From NCBI GenBank assembly GCA_024681215.1, contig JAILBG010000016.1, forward strand, positions 1-51,606: a stretch of DNA of 51,606 nucleotides, written 5' to 3'. The first letter of the stretch is position 1. Every line of letters begins with the position of its first letter. Of this stretch, positions 9,428-18,436 are shown one piece after another. Source of the DNA: RUG563 sp024681215 (GTDB taxonomy: Bacteria > Bacillota > Clostridia > Christensenellales > Aristaeellaceae). The position numbers and the translations under genes were made by a program. The notes beneath the pieces are model-generated. The model made no database searches. It had not been told where the DNA came from and was given only the letters and a program-made list of their open reading frames with translations.

Positions 9428-10489
9428 TCAGGCCTTTCCGACGTAAAGCCTGATCAGAAAATAGACGAGGCAGAAGCAGTGCATTTTCATGGCGGTATTC
9501 AGGACCGTTTTGACTGCGCGCTTGCTGATGCTCTGTTCGGCGTCGAAGCGAACGGACCTGACGGCCTGCCGGTAAGCGCCGCTCCTGACGGCGCGCTTGA
9601 GCATCGCGTATTTCGCCGGGAAAGGATCCGTATTTTTTTGATTGAAAATATATCCCCTGGACAGAATAAAAATATCGTGCCATACGCGGTAAGCAATGCC
9701 CTTGTCGATACTTCCGTTCCACACGGAATGCCCCACGCTGCTTACTTTTTCAGTAATGTACATGAATTCTTCATAGCAATTGCTCCTGAATCCCTGCATG
9801 GCGGAGCCTTTCCTGACCGCATAGACGTACCACATGGATTTGCATATGGCCACCGTTTTGCATTTCTTCAGCAGCTCGATATTCCACAGGGTATCCTCGT
9901 TCCACCTGGGAACGGTATCGAATGAGGTCGTGTCAAACAGGCTTCTGCGAAAGAGCCGGCAGCACGGGCCGTCGCTCAGGTATCCATGCCCGAACCTGAA
10001 CCGGGGATCCTCATAACCCAGGATGTGGTTCATCAGCGCGGAGATATCTTCTTCGCTGCGGATGATCATATCCTCCGGATCGCTGTCTGACGACGCGTGC
10101 CGGATCGTTCCCTCGTCGGCCAGATCTTTATAGACATAGCCAAACACGATGTCGGAATGATGCTTTTCGATCATGGCCTTAGCCTGCTCCAGGCACCGGT
10201 CCGTGGCGTAGTCGTCCGCGTCCATGAAAAAGACGTATTCGCCTTCGGCCTTTTCCACGCCGTAATTCCTGGCTGCGGAAGGGCCTGCGTTTTCTTTCCG
10301 GAAGTATTTGATTTCGCTGTGCTGATCACTGATTTCCTGATAGGAAGCCGCGTTTGCCGCCTCGCTTCCATCGTCCACAATGATGATCTCCGTATCGCTG
10401 TGATCCTTTTGCCGCAGGACGCTTTCGATGCAGCGGACCAACAGATCCTTTGATACGTTATAAACAGGGATGACAACGCTAATCAGCAT
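9428..10489 (-). CDS. Family 2 glycosyltransferase
   Basis: The product is a 353-residue GT-A fold enzyme. VVIPVYN (5-11) opens the nucleotide-binding fold, VDDGS lies at 38-42 and the metal-binding DxD region FMDADD at 88-93. The C-terminal third is rich in basic and aromatic residues and is probably membrane associated. By family it transfers a sugar from a nucleotide donor to the lipid-linked oligosaccharide, but donor and acceptor cannot be read from the sequence. GGAG lies 6-7 nt before the ATG. It lies between the broken ThDP-enzyme gene and the pyruvyltransferase-like gene, and is one of four transferases in the operon. Confidence 0.87.
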   Translation of the reverse strand: MLISVVIPVYNVSKDLLVRCIESVLRQKDHSDTEIIIVDDGSEAANAASYQEISDQHSEIKYFRKENAGPSAARNYGVEKAEGEYVFFMDADDYATDRCLEQAKAMIEKHHSDIVFGYVYKDLADEGTIRHASSDSDPEDMIIRSEEDISALMNHILGYEDPRFRFGHGYLSDGPCCRLFRRSLFDTTSFDTVPRWNEDTLWNIELLKKCKTVAICKSMWYVYAVRKGSAMQGFRSNCYEEFMYITEKVSSVGHSVWNGSIDKGIAYRVWHDIFILSRGYIFNQKNTDPFPAKYAMLKRAVRSGAYRQAVRSVRFDAEQSISKRAVKTVLNTAMKMHCFCLVYFLIRLYVGKA

Positions 10490-10531
10490 ATTTTTCTCCG
10501 TTACCGCGCTTGATTGCTTCTGGAAACGCTC

Positions 10532-11644
10532 TTATTGCCTGAGAATGCTTTCTACCTGTGCGATGACCGCCGGCTCCAATTCCGGCCGGATCGCCTGAGT
10601 CTCGAACTTGATCTTCGGGGTTAGCAGGCTGTTTTCCGGCAGCGGGATATCGAACAGGCAGGGCTCGCTGTCGTGGATCCAGGCCCTGTAACCGTCCAGT
10701 TCGTCGTAGGAAGAAAGCTTTGCGGCCCGGATGCCGTAAGCTTCGGCAATCCTGCTGAAATCCGGCACGGAATAACCGCCGGACGCAGTGGTGTTGGCAA
10801 ACCGGTCGTTGTGCTCAAAGTGCTGCGTCTCGCTGATTTTGCCCAGCACGCGGTTGTTCAGGATGAATATTTTGATGGGCAGATTCTCCCGCCGCACCGT
10901 TTCCAATTCCTGAATGTTCATTTGGAAACCGCCGTCGCCCGTGATACAGAACGAAGGGGCGTTCCCCGTTGAAATGCAGGAGCCGATCGCATAGGGCAAG
11001 CCGCATCCCATAGTCCCGTAGCCGCCGCTGATGTGGATGCGCCCCTTGTATCCTTTCAGCAGGAGGGACTGGGCGCACCAGCATTGATTCATGCCCACGT
11101 CCACGGAAACCACGGGATCCGGCGGCAGCAGGGACGCGATCTTTTCCACCGCAAGATTTCCCGGCTGTTTGTCGTAATCCTTCAGGATGGCCTTCGCCTG
11201 CATGCATTGAGCCTTCCAGGCCGAATAATCGCCCACGTCCTCCGCCATCAGCATGCGCATGAAATCCCTGGCGTCTGTATGGTATTTCTTTTCGTTTTCC
11301 TTGATGTTGCGGCTCAGCTCGTACTCGTCGATATCGCAGCGGACGAGATCGGCCTTCGGGGCGAATTTCCGGGCGGTCCTTCCCACCTGGCGGATCCCGA
11401 GCCGGGCGCCAACGGAAATGATCAGGTCGCATTCATTGAGGATCATATTTGCGATCCGGTTGCCATGCGTTCCGATAAAGCCGATGTGAAGATCATCCTG
11501 GGCCAGGTCCACGCCGTTCATGGTGGTCAGGACAGGGATGTTCGTCCTGTTGGCAAATTCATGCACCATGTCGACCGCATCGGCGCTGCGGACGCCGTTA
11601 CCCACCAATAATATCGGCTTGCTGTATGTCGAGCGGAAAATCAA
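10532..11644 (-). CDS. ALS-like ThDP enzyme, C-terminal fragment
   Basis: This 370-residue frame holds the middle domain (about 1-130) and ThDP-binding domain of an acetolactate-synthase-like enzyme. ITGDGGFQMN opens the diphosphate-Mg motif, and the closing NN is at ILNNRV. The N-terminal pyrimidine domain lies in another frame at 11598-12131. The frame opens at a TTG (11644) with a strong AAAGGAGG eight nt upstream, so separate translation is possible. That purine run also encodes the conserved GRKGG of the upstream frame, so it may be coincidence. The 30-40 residues that usually link the two domains are absent, so I read the locus as an out-of-frame internal deletion. Substrate is unknown; the surrounding genes suggest a sugar or phosphonate-type aldehyde intermediate rather than valine synthesis. 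Confidence 0.75.
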   Translation of the reverse strand: MIFRSTYSKPILLVGNGVRSADAVDMVHEFANRTNIPVLTTMNGVDLAQDDLHIGFIGTHGNRIANMILNECDLIISVGARLGIRQVGRTARKFAPKADLVRCDIDEYELSRNIKENEKKYHTDARDFMRMLMAEDVGDYSAWKAQCMQAKAILKDYDKQPGNLAVEKIASLLPPDPVVSVDVGMNQCWCAQSLLLKGYKGRIHISGGYGTMGCGLPYAIGSCISTGNAPSFCITGDGGFQMNIQELETVRRENLPIKIFILNNRVLGKISETQHFEHNDRFANTTASGGYSVPDFSRIAEAYGIRAAKLSSYDELDGYRAWIHDSEPCLFDIPLPENSLLTPKIKFETQAIRPELEPAVIAQVESILRQ

Positions 11645-12131
11645 TGATGACCCCTCCTTTCCTGCCCAGCAGCGCCATGTTGTACGCCCTGCTGATAATA
11701 TCCGGGAAGCCCTCGGCGCTGTTGGCGGTAACGGAATACTTGGTAATGTTCCTGGTCATGGATACGATATCCATCTCCTGGAAGCCGTTCTGACGGATCC
11801 CGGAAAAGCCCTTCATCTCGTTTGTTGGCACGTTTCCGCAAATGCCCATGACGGGGAAGCCGTCAAACCATGCGTCCGCCAATCCGCCCAGGCCGTTGAC
11901 CGCGCCGGGACCGGAGGTGGTAAAGTATACCCCGATTTTTCCGCTTGTCCTGGCGAACCCGTCCGCCGCCAGGGCGCACCCCTGCTCGTTATAGCATACG
12001 TGGGTGCGGATCTCATCCTTGCGCCGGTACAACGCATCCATGAACGGAACGATATACCCGCCGGCATAGCCGAACACGTCCGTAACACCGTGCCTGATCA
12101 GGAAATCCACCAGATACTCTGAACAATTCAT
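11598..12131 (-). CDS. ALS-like ThDP enzyme, N-terminal fragment
   Basis: This 177-residue frame is the pyrimidine-binding domain of the acetolactate-synthase family. VFGYAGG lies at 19-25, the catalytic Glu is in CYNEQGCALAADG, and TSGPGAVN follows. It ends in IDFPLDIQ, which in intact homologues is the end of this domain, then meets a stop nine codons later. The middle and cofactor domains continue in a shifted frame at 10532-11644, overlapping by 47 nt. A full-length enzyme would be about 550-580 residues. An AAAGG element precedes the ATG. Either the gene is a pseudogene, or the two parts are made separately and assemble; the missing interdomain linker favours inactivation. Confidence 0.75.
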   Translation of the reverse strand: MNCSEYLVDFLIRHGVTDVFGYAGGYIVPFMDALYRRKDEIRTHVCYNEQGCALAADGFARTSGKIGVYFTTSGPGAVNGLGGLADAWFDGFPVMGICGNVPTNEMKGFSGIRQNGFQEMDIVSMTRNITKYSVTANSAEGFPDIISRAYNMALLGRKGGVIIDFPLDIQQADIIGG

Positions 12132-12155
12132 AGCCTTTATCCTTTGCCAGTCGAT

Positions 12156-12866
12156 TTAATACAGCAGCTCTTCGGGCACCTTCAGCAGGGCGCCGAACAG
12201 GGCCAGGTCTCCCTTGGTGGTGATTTTGATGTTGCTGGCGGTGCCCTGGGCGAAATATACCCGTTCTTTGCAGTGAATCAGCAGGGAACTGGTGAATGTA
12301 AAATCATGCCTGTTTTCCTGCTCCGCCTGCTGATAGCACCGCAGGGCCAGGGAATACCGGAACGCCTGGGGAGACGCGGTGAGCATCACGTGTTCCCGGT
12401 CCACATCGGTGATCCCGGACAGGTGATCTTCCGTATACACGATGGGGGGATGGCAGGCGATGGACGACGATGCGTTTCCCTTTTCGTGGGCCACGCGGAT
12501 CACTTCGTCGATGGCCTTCTGCGGGAGCACGGGCCGCACCGCGTCATGGACGATCACATAATCCTCCGGTTCCGCCTTGTCCCTGAGAAAAAAGATCCCG
12601 TTCCGGATGGAATCGTGGCCGGTGCTTCCGCCTTCGATGATCCATTCCACCTTCGTCAGGGCATATTGCCGCACCAGCGCTTTCAGCCGTTCCATCCAAT
12701 CCCGGACGCATACGACGACGATCTTTTCGATCTGCGGGTTCCGCTGGAAGTTTTCGATGGAATAGACGATGATCGGCTTGCCTTCCACCTCCAGGAACTG
12801 CTTGGGAATGTCCGCTCCCATCCTTTTTCCGACGCCGCCGGCCAATAAAACCACATAGTTTTTCAT
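12156..12866 (-). CDS. IspD/TarI-like cytidylyltransferase
   Basis: The 236-residue product has the IspD/TarI nucleotidyltransferase signature: AGGVGKRMG (9-17) with Lys22 in PKQF, GGSTGHDSIRNG (79-90) and HDAVRP (107-112). The family joins CMP to a polyol phosphate, methylerythritol phosphate or related compound. The gene starts 3 nt after the HisC-like aminotransferase and lies within a polysaccharide operon that also has a TagB/TagF-like transferase. I therefore infer it activates a phosphorylated alcohol, amino-alcohol or phosphonate for transfer to the polymer, rather than serving isoprenoid synthesis. It could still be an IspD paralogue; I cannot exclude that from motifs. Confidence 0.8.
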   Translation of the reverse strand: MKNYVVLLAGGVGKRMGADIPKQFLEVEGKPIIVYSIENFQRNPQIEKIVVVCVRDWMERLKALVRQYALTKVEWIIEGGSTGHDSIRNGIFFLRDKAEPEDYVIVHDAVRPVLPQKAIDEVIRVAHEKGNASSSIACHPPIVYTEDHLSGITDVDREHVMLTASPQAFRYSLALRCYQQAEQENRHDFTFTSSLLIHCKERVYFAQGTASNIKITTKGDLALFGALLKVPEELLY

Positions 12867-12869
12867 GCT

Positions 12870-13928
12870 TTATGCCTTATCGATTTTCAGCAGAGTATTG
12901 AGGAACAGCTCCATGTATTTCTTATGGGCGATCGTCAGCCGCAGCCAGCCCGTCAATCCGTCTTTCCCGCACAGGATCAGGATGCCGTTTTCCTGAAGCA
13001 GATCCGTCAGCTCCCGGGAGGTTTTGTGCTTGGGCTTGATGCAGACGTAGCAGCCCGCCGACGGGATCAGCTCATAGCCATGGCCGGTCAGTTCCCGGAT
13101 GATGTATTCTTTTCCTTCCAGATACTGTTCCATCAGCTCGGACAGCAGCCGCTCATGATTGTCGACGATGGCCTCCGCGAACAGCAGAGCGATCGAATTG
13201 ACCGTGTAGTGCGGCTTGTAATTGTTGATGCAGCGGATGTTCTCCGCGCAGGACATGATCGCCCCCAGCCGCAGAGAGGGGATGGAAAGCATCTTGGAGA
13301 ACGTCCGCAGGACCACGACATTGTCGTATTCCCTGACCAGATCGATGGAGGTCTGGTCGTAGAAATAATAGTAGGCTTCGTCAATGATCACCAGGGCGTT
13401 GTTCCGGCCCGCTTTCTCAATGATCTGCCGGATGTCGTCCTTTGCATAGACGTTGCCCACAGGCATGTTGGGGTTCACCAGGACCACGATGCCGGTGCGC
13501 TCATTGATGTTTGCCAGAATGTTTTCCACTTTGAAGGAGAAGTCGTTTTCATACTTCATCTGCACCACGTTCATTCCGATCATCTTGGCGTACACTTCAT
13601 ACATGGCGAAGGAGGGCGTCACCGTCAGGATGTTCTTCCCAGGCTCGCCGAAGACCTTGATGACGTAGCCCATGCCGACGGTGCTGCCGTCGGTCAGGGT
13701 AACGTTTTCTTTCTCCAGGCCCAGCAGATGCGCGTATTTCGTGGTGGGGATGGTTTCCTCGGGATAGATGGCCAGAAATTCCGGCGTCACTTTTTCCATG
13801 ACGGAATCGAACAGCCATTTGGGCAGGCCGTCGGGGTTTTCATTCTGGTCCAGGCGGATGTATGCGCCGCGTCCTTCAGGCTGCGGCACCCGGTAGGTGT
13901 TTTTGATTTTTTCATTCACGTAAATCAT
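12870..13928 (-). CDS. HisC-like PLP-dependent aminotransferase
   Basis: The 352-residue product is a class I/II fold-type I aminotransferase close to histidinol-phosphate aminotransferase. NPNMPVGN lies at 152-159, DEAYY at 183-187, and the PLP Schiff-base Lys is K212 in TFSKMLSIPSLRLG (209-222), with the phosphate-binding Arg at 220. AAAGGAG precedes the ATG by 8 nt. The gene sits directly before the cytidylyltransferase and in the same operon as the broken ThDP enzyme. HisC-like enzymes in capsule and phosphonate loci make amino-alcohol phosphates or aminoethylphosphonate; a role in making the activated unit is inference. No other histidine gene is near, so a his-operon role is unlikely. 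Confidence 0.82.
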   Translation of the reverse strand: MIYVNEKIKNTYRVPQPEGRGAYIRLDQNENPDGLPKWLFDSVMEKVTPEFLAIYPEETIPTTKYAHLLGLEKENVTLTDGSTVGMGYVIKVFGEPGKNILTVTPSFAMYEVYAKMIGMNVVQMKYENDFSFKVENILANINERTGIVVLVNPNMPVGNVYAKDDIRQIIEKAGRNNALVIIDEAYYYFYDQTSIDLVREYDNVVVLRTFSKMLSIPSLRLGAIMSCAENIRCINNYKPHYTVNSIALLFAEAIVDNHERLLSELMEQYLEGKEYIIRELTGHGYELIPSAGCYVCIKPKHKTSRELTDLLQENGILILCGKDGLTGWLRLTIAHKKYMELFLNTLLKIDKA

Positions 13929-14008
13929 GGGGATGCTCCTTTCAAATTCAATGCTGTTTTATGATGCAACCAGTTTGTGACGGCTCCCGGGCGAGGGGAT
14001 CCAGGCGC

Positions 14009-15163
14009 TTATTGGGAGAAGATCCACGCATACGGCAGGGAATCGCACTGGTCGTTTACGATGGCATAATACCCGAAATAGAACAGGAACCAGGCAATGT
14101 AGTACGCATAGAGCAGCATCCTCTTGCGCTTATTGGTGACCCGCGCCAGCACAAGCGGCAGGAAGATCACCTGTGCGATCTGGGAGCATCTGGCGAAGCG
14201 CGTATACCAGGTATTGTACAGCCCCAGCATACGGAAGGGGATCTCCATGATGCAGATGCGGAAGAAGAAATTGCTGTCCTGCTTTTTGAAAAGCTCCTTC
14301 CTGCAGAAAATGAGCAGCGGGAGGATCACAGGCACGATATGCAGCAGCCACGTCCAGCCGACTTTCATGGTTTCGCTGCGGGAATACTGGGTGGTGGAGA
14401 AATACCGTTCAAATGCGGAGAAGTTGCCGATGATGTTGAACAGGAGCCCGATCAGCAGCGGGAAGGACAGGATCAGAACGAAGAGAAGAATATTGCGGAT
14501 GCTGTTGGCGCCTTTGTATTTATACCGTTTCAGGGGCAGCATCGCCAGGCAGAAAAGGGAGGCCTGATGGAACAGAGAGGCCAGCAGCACCATGATGATG
14601 AACTGCCATGTTTTGTTCTTTCCCAGCGCGATGTACCCCAGCAGGATCAGGCAGAGCGCGACGGAGAACCGCATGCCGTTCTGAGCGTAAATATACTGCG
14701 TCGTCAGGAAAATGAACAGCGCAAAGGAGAACCGGATCTGCGTGGAATAATTCCTGATCGCCAGCAATAGCAGCATGAACATCAGGATGCCCATCGCCCA
14801 AAGCAGCAGCCGGAAGGAAGGCAGGATCTTGTTCATCAGATAGTAGGCGGGCTCGATATAGAACAGATCCATGCCCTTGCTGTGCAGGGACCAGTATTCG
14901 CTGATGGAAGTGCCGTGAACGGCCTCGTAGATGCGTTCATAGTTGAAATAGTCCGTGCCGATGCCGTACCGCAGGCTGAACATGGCAATGATCGGCATCA
15001 GGAAAACACAGCCCACGAAGCAGTACATTACGCCGTTGGCTTTCTTTGCTTTTTTGGTAGAAAACCAATCGATGCGGATGCGGTTGTAGCATCTCTGGAA
15101 CACCGCGGCCAGCAGGATGGTTACCGCGAAAACGGCAAGATACACGAGCAAGTATAAAACCAT
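14009..15163 (-). CDS. EpsG-like polysaccharide polymerase (Wzy role)
   Basis: The 384-residue protein has about ten membrane segments and the RYGIGTDY motif (65-72), which is characteristic of the EpsG family in which this loop follows the second transmembrane helix. By family and context it polymerises lipid-linked repeat units on the outer face of the membrane after flipping by the Wzx at 7.0-8.4 kb. AGGAG stands 8 nt before the ATG at 15163; another ATG seven nt earlier is out of frame. Only one such gene is present in the operon, as expected for a Wzy. Confidence 0.82.
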   Translation of the reverse strand: MVLYLLVYLAVFAVTILLAAVFQRCYNRIRIDWFSTKKAKKANGVMYCFVGCVFLMPIIAMFSLRYGIGTDYFNYERIYEAVHGTSISEYWSLHSKGMDLFYIEPAYYLMNKILPSFRLLLWAMGILMFMLLLLAIRNYSTQIRFSFALFIFLTTQYIYAQNGMRFSVALCLILLGYIALGKNKTWQFIIMVLLASLFHQASLFCLAMLPLKRYKYKGANSIRNILLFVLILSFPLLIGLLFNIIGNFSAFERYFSTTQYSRSETMKVGWTWLLHIVPVILPLLIFCRKELFKKQDSNFFFRICIMEIPFRMLGLYNTWYTRFARCSQIAQVIFLPLVLARVTNKRKRMLLYAYYIAWFLFYFGYYAIVNDQCDSLPYAWIFSQ

Positions 15164-15197
15164 CGGTCATTCTCCTATCGCTTTGGTTGGCGTGCGA

Positions 15198-16346
15198 TCA
15201 TGCGTTGATCAGCTCAGTCACCGTTTTGCAGGCCTGTCCGGTTTCATAGCTTCCGCTGGCCAGGTGATGCGCCTTCACGCGCTGTTTGTACAGATCTTCG
15301 TCGAATCGCAGAATGTTTTCGCACATTTCGTCGTTGCTGTGGGCGATGGGATAGGGCCACTGGGAAGCGGGCATATAGAAGCCGCGCTCCTTTTCGTACT
15401 GCTCGATGTCCGGCGCGTACAGAAAGATGGGCCGGAAAGTAAACGAATAATCCCACATCAGAGAAGAGTAATCCGTAATGACCGCATCCGCGCAGCACAG
15501 CAGCTCCTGCATATCGGGGTAGGCGGTGCAGCTGACAGCGTTCAGGCCGCTCATGTCAACGTCGGCCAGCTTCGGATGCAGCCGTATGCCGAAGACCCAT
15601 TCGCTGCCGAATCTTTCCTTCAGCGCGTTTACCGTCCGTTCGATATCAATGTCGATGTAGTTCGTGATTTTTTTGCTGGTGGAATCCTCGCTGCTGGATC
15701 TGAAGGTGGGGGCGTAGAGCACGAACTTTTTGCCCTCCGGGATCGAATAGTATTTCCGCACCTTCTGCCGGATTTCCTCGTGATCGCCGAACAGGATGTC
15801 GTTGCGGGGCAGCCCGGCGGGAATGCATTTTTCCGGCGGATAGCCCATGGACCTGGCTTCAAATTCAGTAAAGATCCGGCAGGAGGACAGGATGAAATCC
15901 GTGTTGTCGCAGTTCATCTGCACTTCTTTCCTGTACCAGTAATTGTCGTACACGTCCACGCTGGTCTTCTTGTATGGCCCGCCGCCGTGCCACGTGCTGA
16001 TGATCCGCTGCTTTTTCCGCTTGGGAATATACGATACCCCGCCCGCGTTGGTGATGACCGTGCCGCTGGTGAGGAGCTCCCTGAAATACCGGAGGCTGTT
16101 GGGCCGGATGATCAGATCGTCCGCAGGCCCTTCGTATCCGTCCTTGATGGCAAATACGGGTTTCAGGCCTTTTTCGTTGTGAGCCCTGATATAAATATCG
16201 ATATATTTCAGGTTGTCCCCGTAGGTGTAGGACAGCTCATTGAGCAGGAAGACCTTTTTCTTATCCACCGGGAATACCCAGAAGACGTGAAGGAACGCCT
16301 TCACCGCCCGTTTTTTCAGATAATTGACAATCTCGCCGTTTGGCAT
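15198..16346 (-). CDS. CDP-glycerol glycerophosphotransferase family protein (TagB/TagF-like)
   Basis: The 382-residue product shows the family landmarks WHGGGPYKK (119-127), YAPTFR (211-216), RLHPK (255-259) and TDYSS (291-295), the last two being the His and Asp/Ser regions that bind the CDP-polyol donor. It corresponds to the catalytic half of TagF without an extra N-terminal glycosyltransferase. It probably transfers a phosphate-linked alcohol from a CDP donor to the growing repeat unit. The cytidylyltransferase at 12.2-12.9 kb is the natural source of that donor. GGGGGA lies about 8 nt before the ATG. Confidence 0.85.
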   Translation of the reverse strand: MPNGEIVNYLKKRAVKAFLHVFWVFPVDKKKVFLLNELSYTYGDNLKYIDIYIRAHNEKGLKPVFAIKDGYEGPADDLIIRPNSLRYFRELLTSGTVITNAGGVSYIPKRKKQRIISTWHGGGPYKKTSVDVYDNYWYRKEVQMNCDNTDFILSSCRIFTEFEARSMGYPPEKCIPAGLPRNDILFGDHEEIRQKVRKYYSIPEGKKFVLYAPTFRSSSEDSTSKKITNYIDIDIERTVNALKERFGSEWVFGIRLHPKLADVDMSGLNAVSCTAYPDMQELLCCADAVITDYSSLMWDYSFTFRPIFLYAPDIEQYEKERGFYMPASQWPYPIAHSNDEMCENILRFDEDLYKQRVKAHHLASGSYETGQACKTVTELINA

Positions 16347-16398
16347 ATGCTGTTTCCCCCGTGTGTATTTCTGCGTGCTCCGCCGGATGATCCGCTTT

Positions 16399-17529
16399 TT
16401 ATTTTCTCCAGATCATCCGGTTGACAATGCCGGTGTAGCTCTGGATGATCTTAATGACCTTCGCGCTGACGTTATCGTCCGTATAGGCGGGCACATCCAC
16501 CGCGTCATCGCCGTTGGCATGCATGGAGACGGCCAGATCCACCGCCTGCAGCACCTGCTCCGCGGTGATGCTGCCGATGATGAACACGCCTTTGTCCATG
16601 GCTTCCGGGCGTTCCGTGCTCGTCCGGATGGAGACGGCGGGGAATCTGAAATAAGCGCCTTCCTCCGGCACGGTGCCGGAATCCGACACCACGCAGAATG
16701 CGTTTTGCTGCAGCTTGTTGTAGTCGAAGAAGCCGAGGGGCTTGTGCCGGATCACCCGGGGATCGAAGGTGAAGCCGCGCGCCTCGATGAATTTGCTGCT
16801 GCGGGGATGACAGGAGTAGAGGATCGGCATATCGTACTTTTCCGCCATGGCGTTCACGGCGTTCATCAGCGACAGGAAATTGGTTTCATTGTCAATGTTC
16901 TCTTCCCGGTGCGCCGACAGCAGGATGTACTTTCCCGCCTGCAGCCCCAGCGTTTCCAGCACGCAGCTGCTTTCGATCTGCTCTCTGTACTGATTCAGCA
17001 CTTCCGCCATGGGGGAGCCCACCACGTAAGTGTATTCCGGCTTGACTCCCGTATCCAGAATGTACCGTCTGGCATGCTCCGAATAGCAGAGATTGACGTC
17101 GCTGGTCACGTCCACGATCCGCCGGATCACTTCCTCCGGCAGATTTTCGTCCTTGCAGCGGTTGCCCGCTTCCATATGGAATACCGGGATCTTCAGCCGC
17201 TTTGCCGAGATCACGCACAGGCAGGAATTGGTATCCCCCAGAATGATCAGCGCATCCGGCTTTACCTGCGCCATCAGCTCATAGGAGCTGGCGATCACGT
17301 TGCCCATGGTCTGCCCCAGGTTTTCGCCCACTACGCCAAGATAGTGATCCGGCTCGCGGATCCCCAGGTTCTCAAAGAAAACCTTGTTCAGCTCATAGTC
17401 GTAATTCTGCCCGGTGTGCACCAGGATCTGCTCGAAATACTGATCGGCCTTTTTGATGATCCCGGACATTTTTATGATTTCCGGGCGGGTGCCCACAATG
17501 GTCATCAGCCGGAGTTTTCTGTATTCCAT
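16399..17529 (-). CDS. UDP-N-acetyl sugar 2-epimerase (WecB/CapG/WbvD type)
   Basis: The 376-residue product belongs to the non-hydrolysing UDP-GlcNAc 2-epimerase family: GTRPEIIK (13-20), HTGQNYD (38-44), a GDTNS loop, HREEN and SDSGTVPEE are all present. It follows a CapE-like dehydratase and an RmlD-like reductase, matching the last step of the UDP-L-FucNAc or UDP-L-QuiNAc pathways, where C2 of a 6-deoxy-L-sugar is inverted. A plain MnaA role (UDP-ManNAc) is possible but less likely given these neighbours. AAAGGAG is 8 nt from the ATG. I leave the symbol blank because the exact sugar is not resolved. Confidence 0.88.
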   Translation of the reverse strand: MEYRKLRLMTIVGTRPEIIKMSGIIKKADQYFEQILVHTGQNYDYELNKVFFENLGIREPDHYLGVVGENLGQTMGNVIASSYELMAQVKPDALIILGDTNSCLCVISAKRLKIPVFHMEAGNRCKDENLPEEVIRRIVDVTSDVNLCYSEHARRYILDTGVKPEYTYVVGSPMAEVLNQYREQIESSCVLETLGLQAGKYILLSAHREENIDNETNFLSLMNAVNAMAEKYDMPILYSCHPRSSKFIEARGFTFDPRVIRHKPLGFFDYNKLQQNAFCVVSDSGTVPEEGAYFRFPAVSIRTSTERPEAMDKGVFIIGSITAEQVLQAVDLAVSMHANGDDAVDVPAYTDDNVSAKVIKIIQSYTGIVNRMIWRK

Positions 17530-17581
17530 GGGCGATGCTCCTTTATCAATCGTTCACACGGCGTTCCGCGGGGGAAGGGGC

Positions 17582-18436
17582 TTACAGATGATAATGGGGA
17601 TAAAGCTGCTTATGGGCCCGGATCCAGTCCGCCAATTCCGCCACCATCTGCTCGTAATCGGGGATTTTGTAATCGAAATCCCATCGCGTCCTTTTCAGGG
17701 ATTTGTCCGCCGCCATCCTGTCCACAGGGACGATGGTGACCTTTTCCTTCCGGATGTACTTGTTGAAAAGGCCGAGCAGATCGCATTTGGAGATCCAGGT
17801 GTCGGGGACGGCGTTATACAGGCCGTGGGCCTTTACCCAGGCGGCGGCTTCCATGGTCTTGGCGAGCTGCAGCGTGGTCTGTCCGGTCCACATGGCGCCG
17901 GTATACCCCGTCACTTCGTCGTGCTGCTGCATGAACCAGTTCAGCAGCCCGATGCCGTTGGGATTGATGTCGGGGCCTACTATGGAATTGCGCAGCGTGA
18001 TGTTTTTATTGTCTTCCAGCTCGCCCAGGGCCTTTGAACGGTCGTAGAAGGTGGTGCCGTCCCGCAGGTCGTCCTCCGTATACTGTCCGCGTTTCCCGCT
18101 GAACACGCAATCCGTGCTCATGTGGATCACCTGGGTATCGGTGCCTTCGGTGAGCTCCGCCAGGTAGTGGGGGAAATAGGCGTTGAGGTAGGCGGCCCCC
18201 GCCTTGTTGTTTTCTGCGAACTGATTCAGCAGGCCGATGCAGTTGATCACCGTGTCATACTTGTTTTTCCCCACCAGGTCCTTCACAAAGGCCGCGTCCA
18301 TGGCGTCCCCGGCGACTGAATCAATGCAGACGGAAGGCCTGCGGTCGAAGCCGAACACCTCGTGGCCCTGTTCCTTGAGATAGGTGCTGATCATATGACC
18401 TGCCATGCCGTTGCATCCCAGGATCAAAAATTTCAT
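17582..18436 (-). CDS. RmlD-like 4-keto sugar reductase, no cupin domain
   Basis: The 284-residue SDR has a Rossmann GCNGMAG (8-14), STDCVFSG (107-114) and catalytic YDRSK (131-135), the pattern of the RmlD_sub_bind family. In CapE-F-G clusters the reductase CapF is about 370 residues with a C-terminal cupin; here that domain is absent. RmlD-type reductases such as WbvR instead belong to the UDP-L-QuiNAc branch (known pathway), so I favour L-RhaNAc then L-QuiNAc as products. It overlaps the CapE-like gene by the 4-nt ATGA junction, suggesting coupled translation and a shared pathway. Confidence 0.82.
   Translation of the reverse strand: MKFLILGCNGMAGHMISTYLKEQGHEVFGFDRRPSVCIDSVAGDAMDAAFVKDLVGKNKYDTVINCIGLLNQFAENNKAGAAYLNAYFPHYLAELTEGTDTQVIHMSTDCVFSGKRGQYTEDDLRDGTTFYDRSKALGELEDNKNITLRNSIVGPDINPNGIGLLNWFMQQHDEVTGYTGAMWTGQTTLQLAKTMEAAAWVKAHGLYNAVPDTWISKCDLLGLFNKYIRKEKVTIVPVDRMAADKSLKRTRWDFDYKIPDYEQMVAELADWIRAHKQLYPHYHL

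Noticed and set aside
11590..11650. Programmed +1 frameshift in the ThDP gene
   Set aside because: No slippery codon followed by a stop in the right place is seen, and a frameshift would not restore the missing linker.
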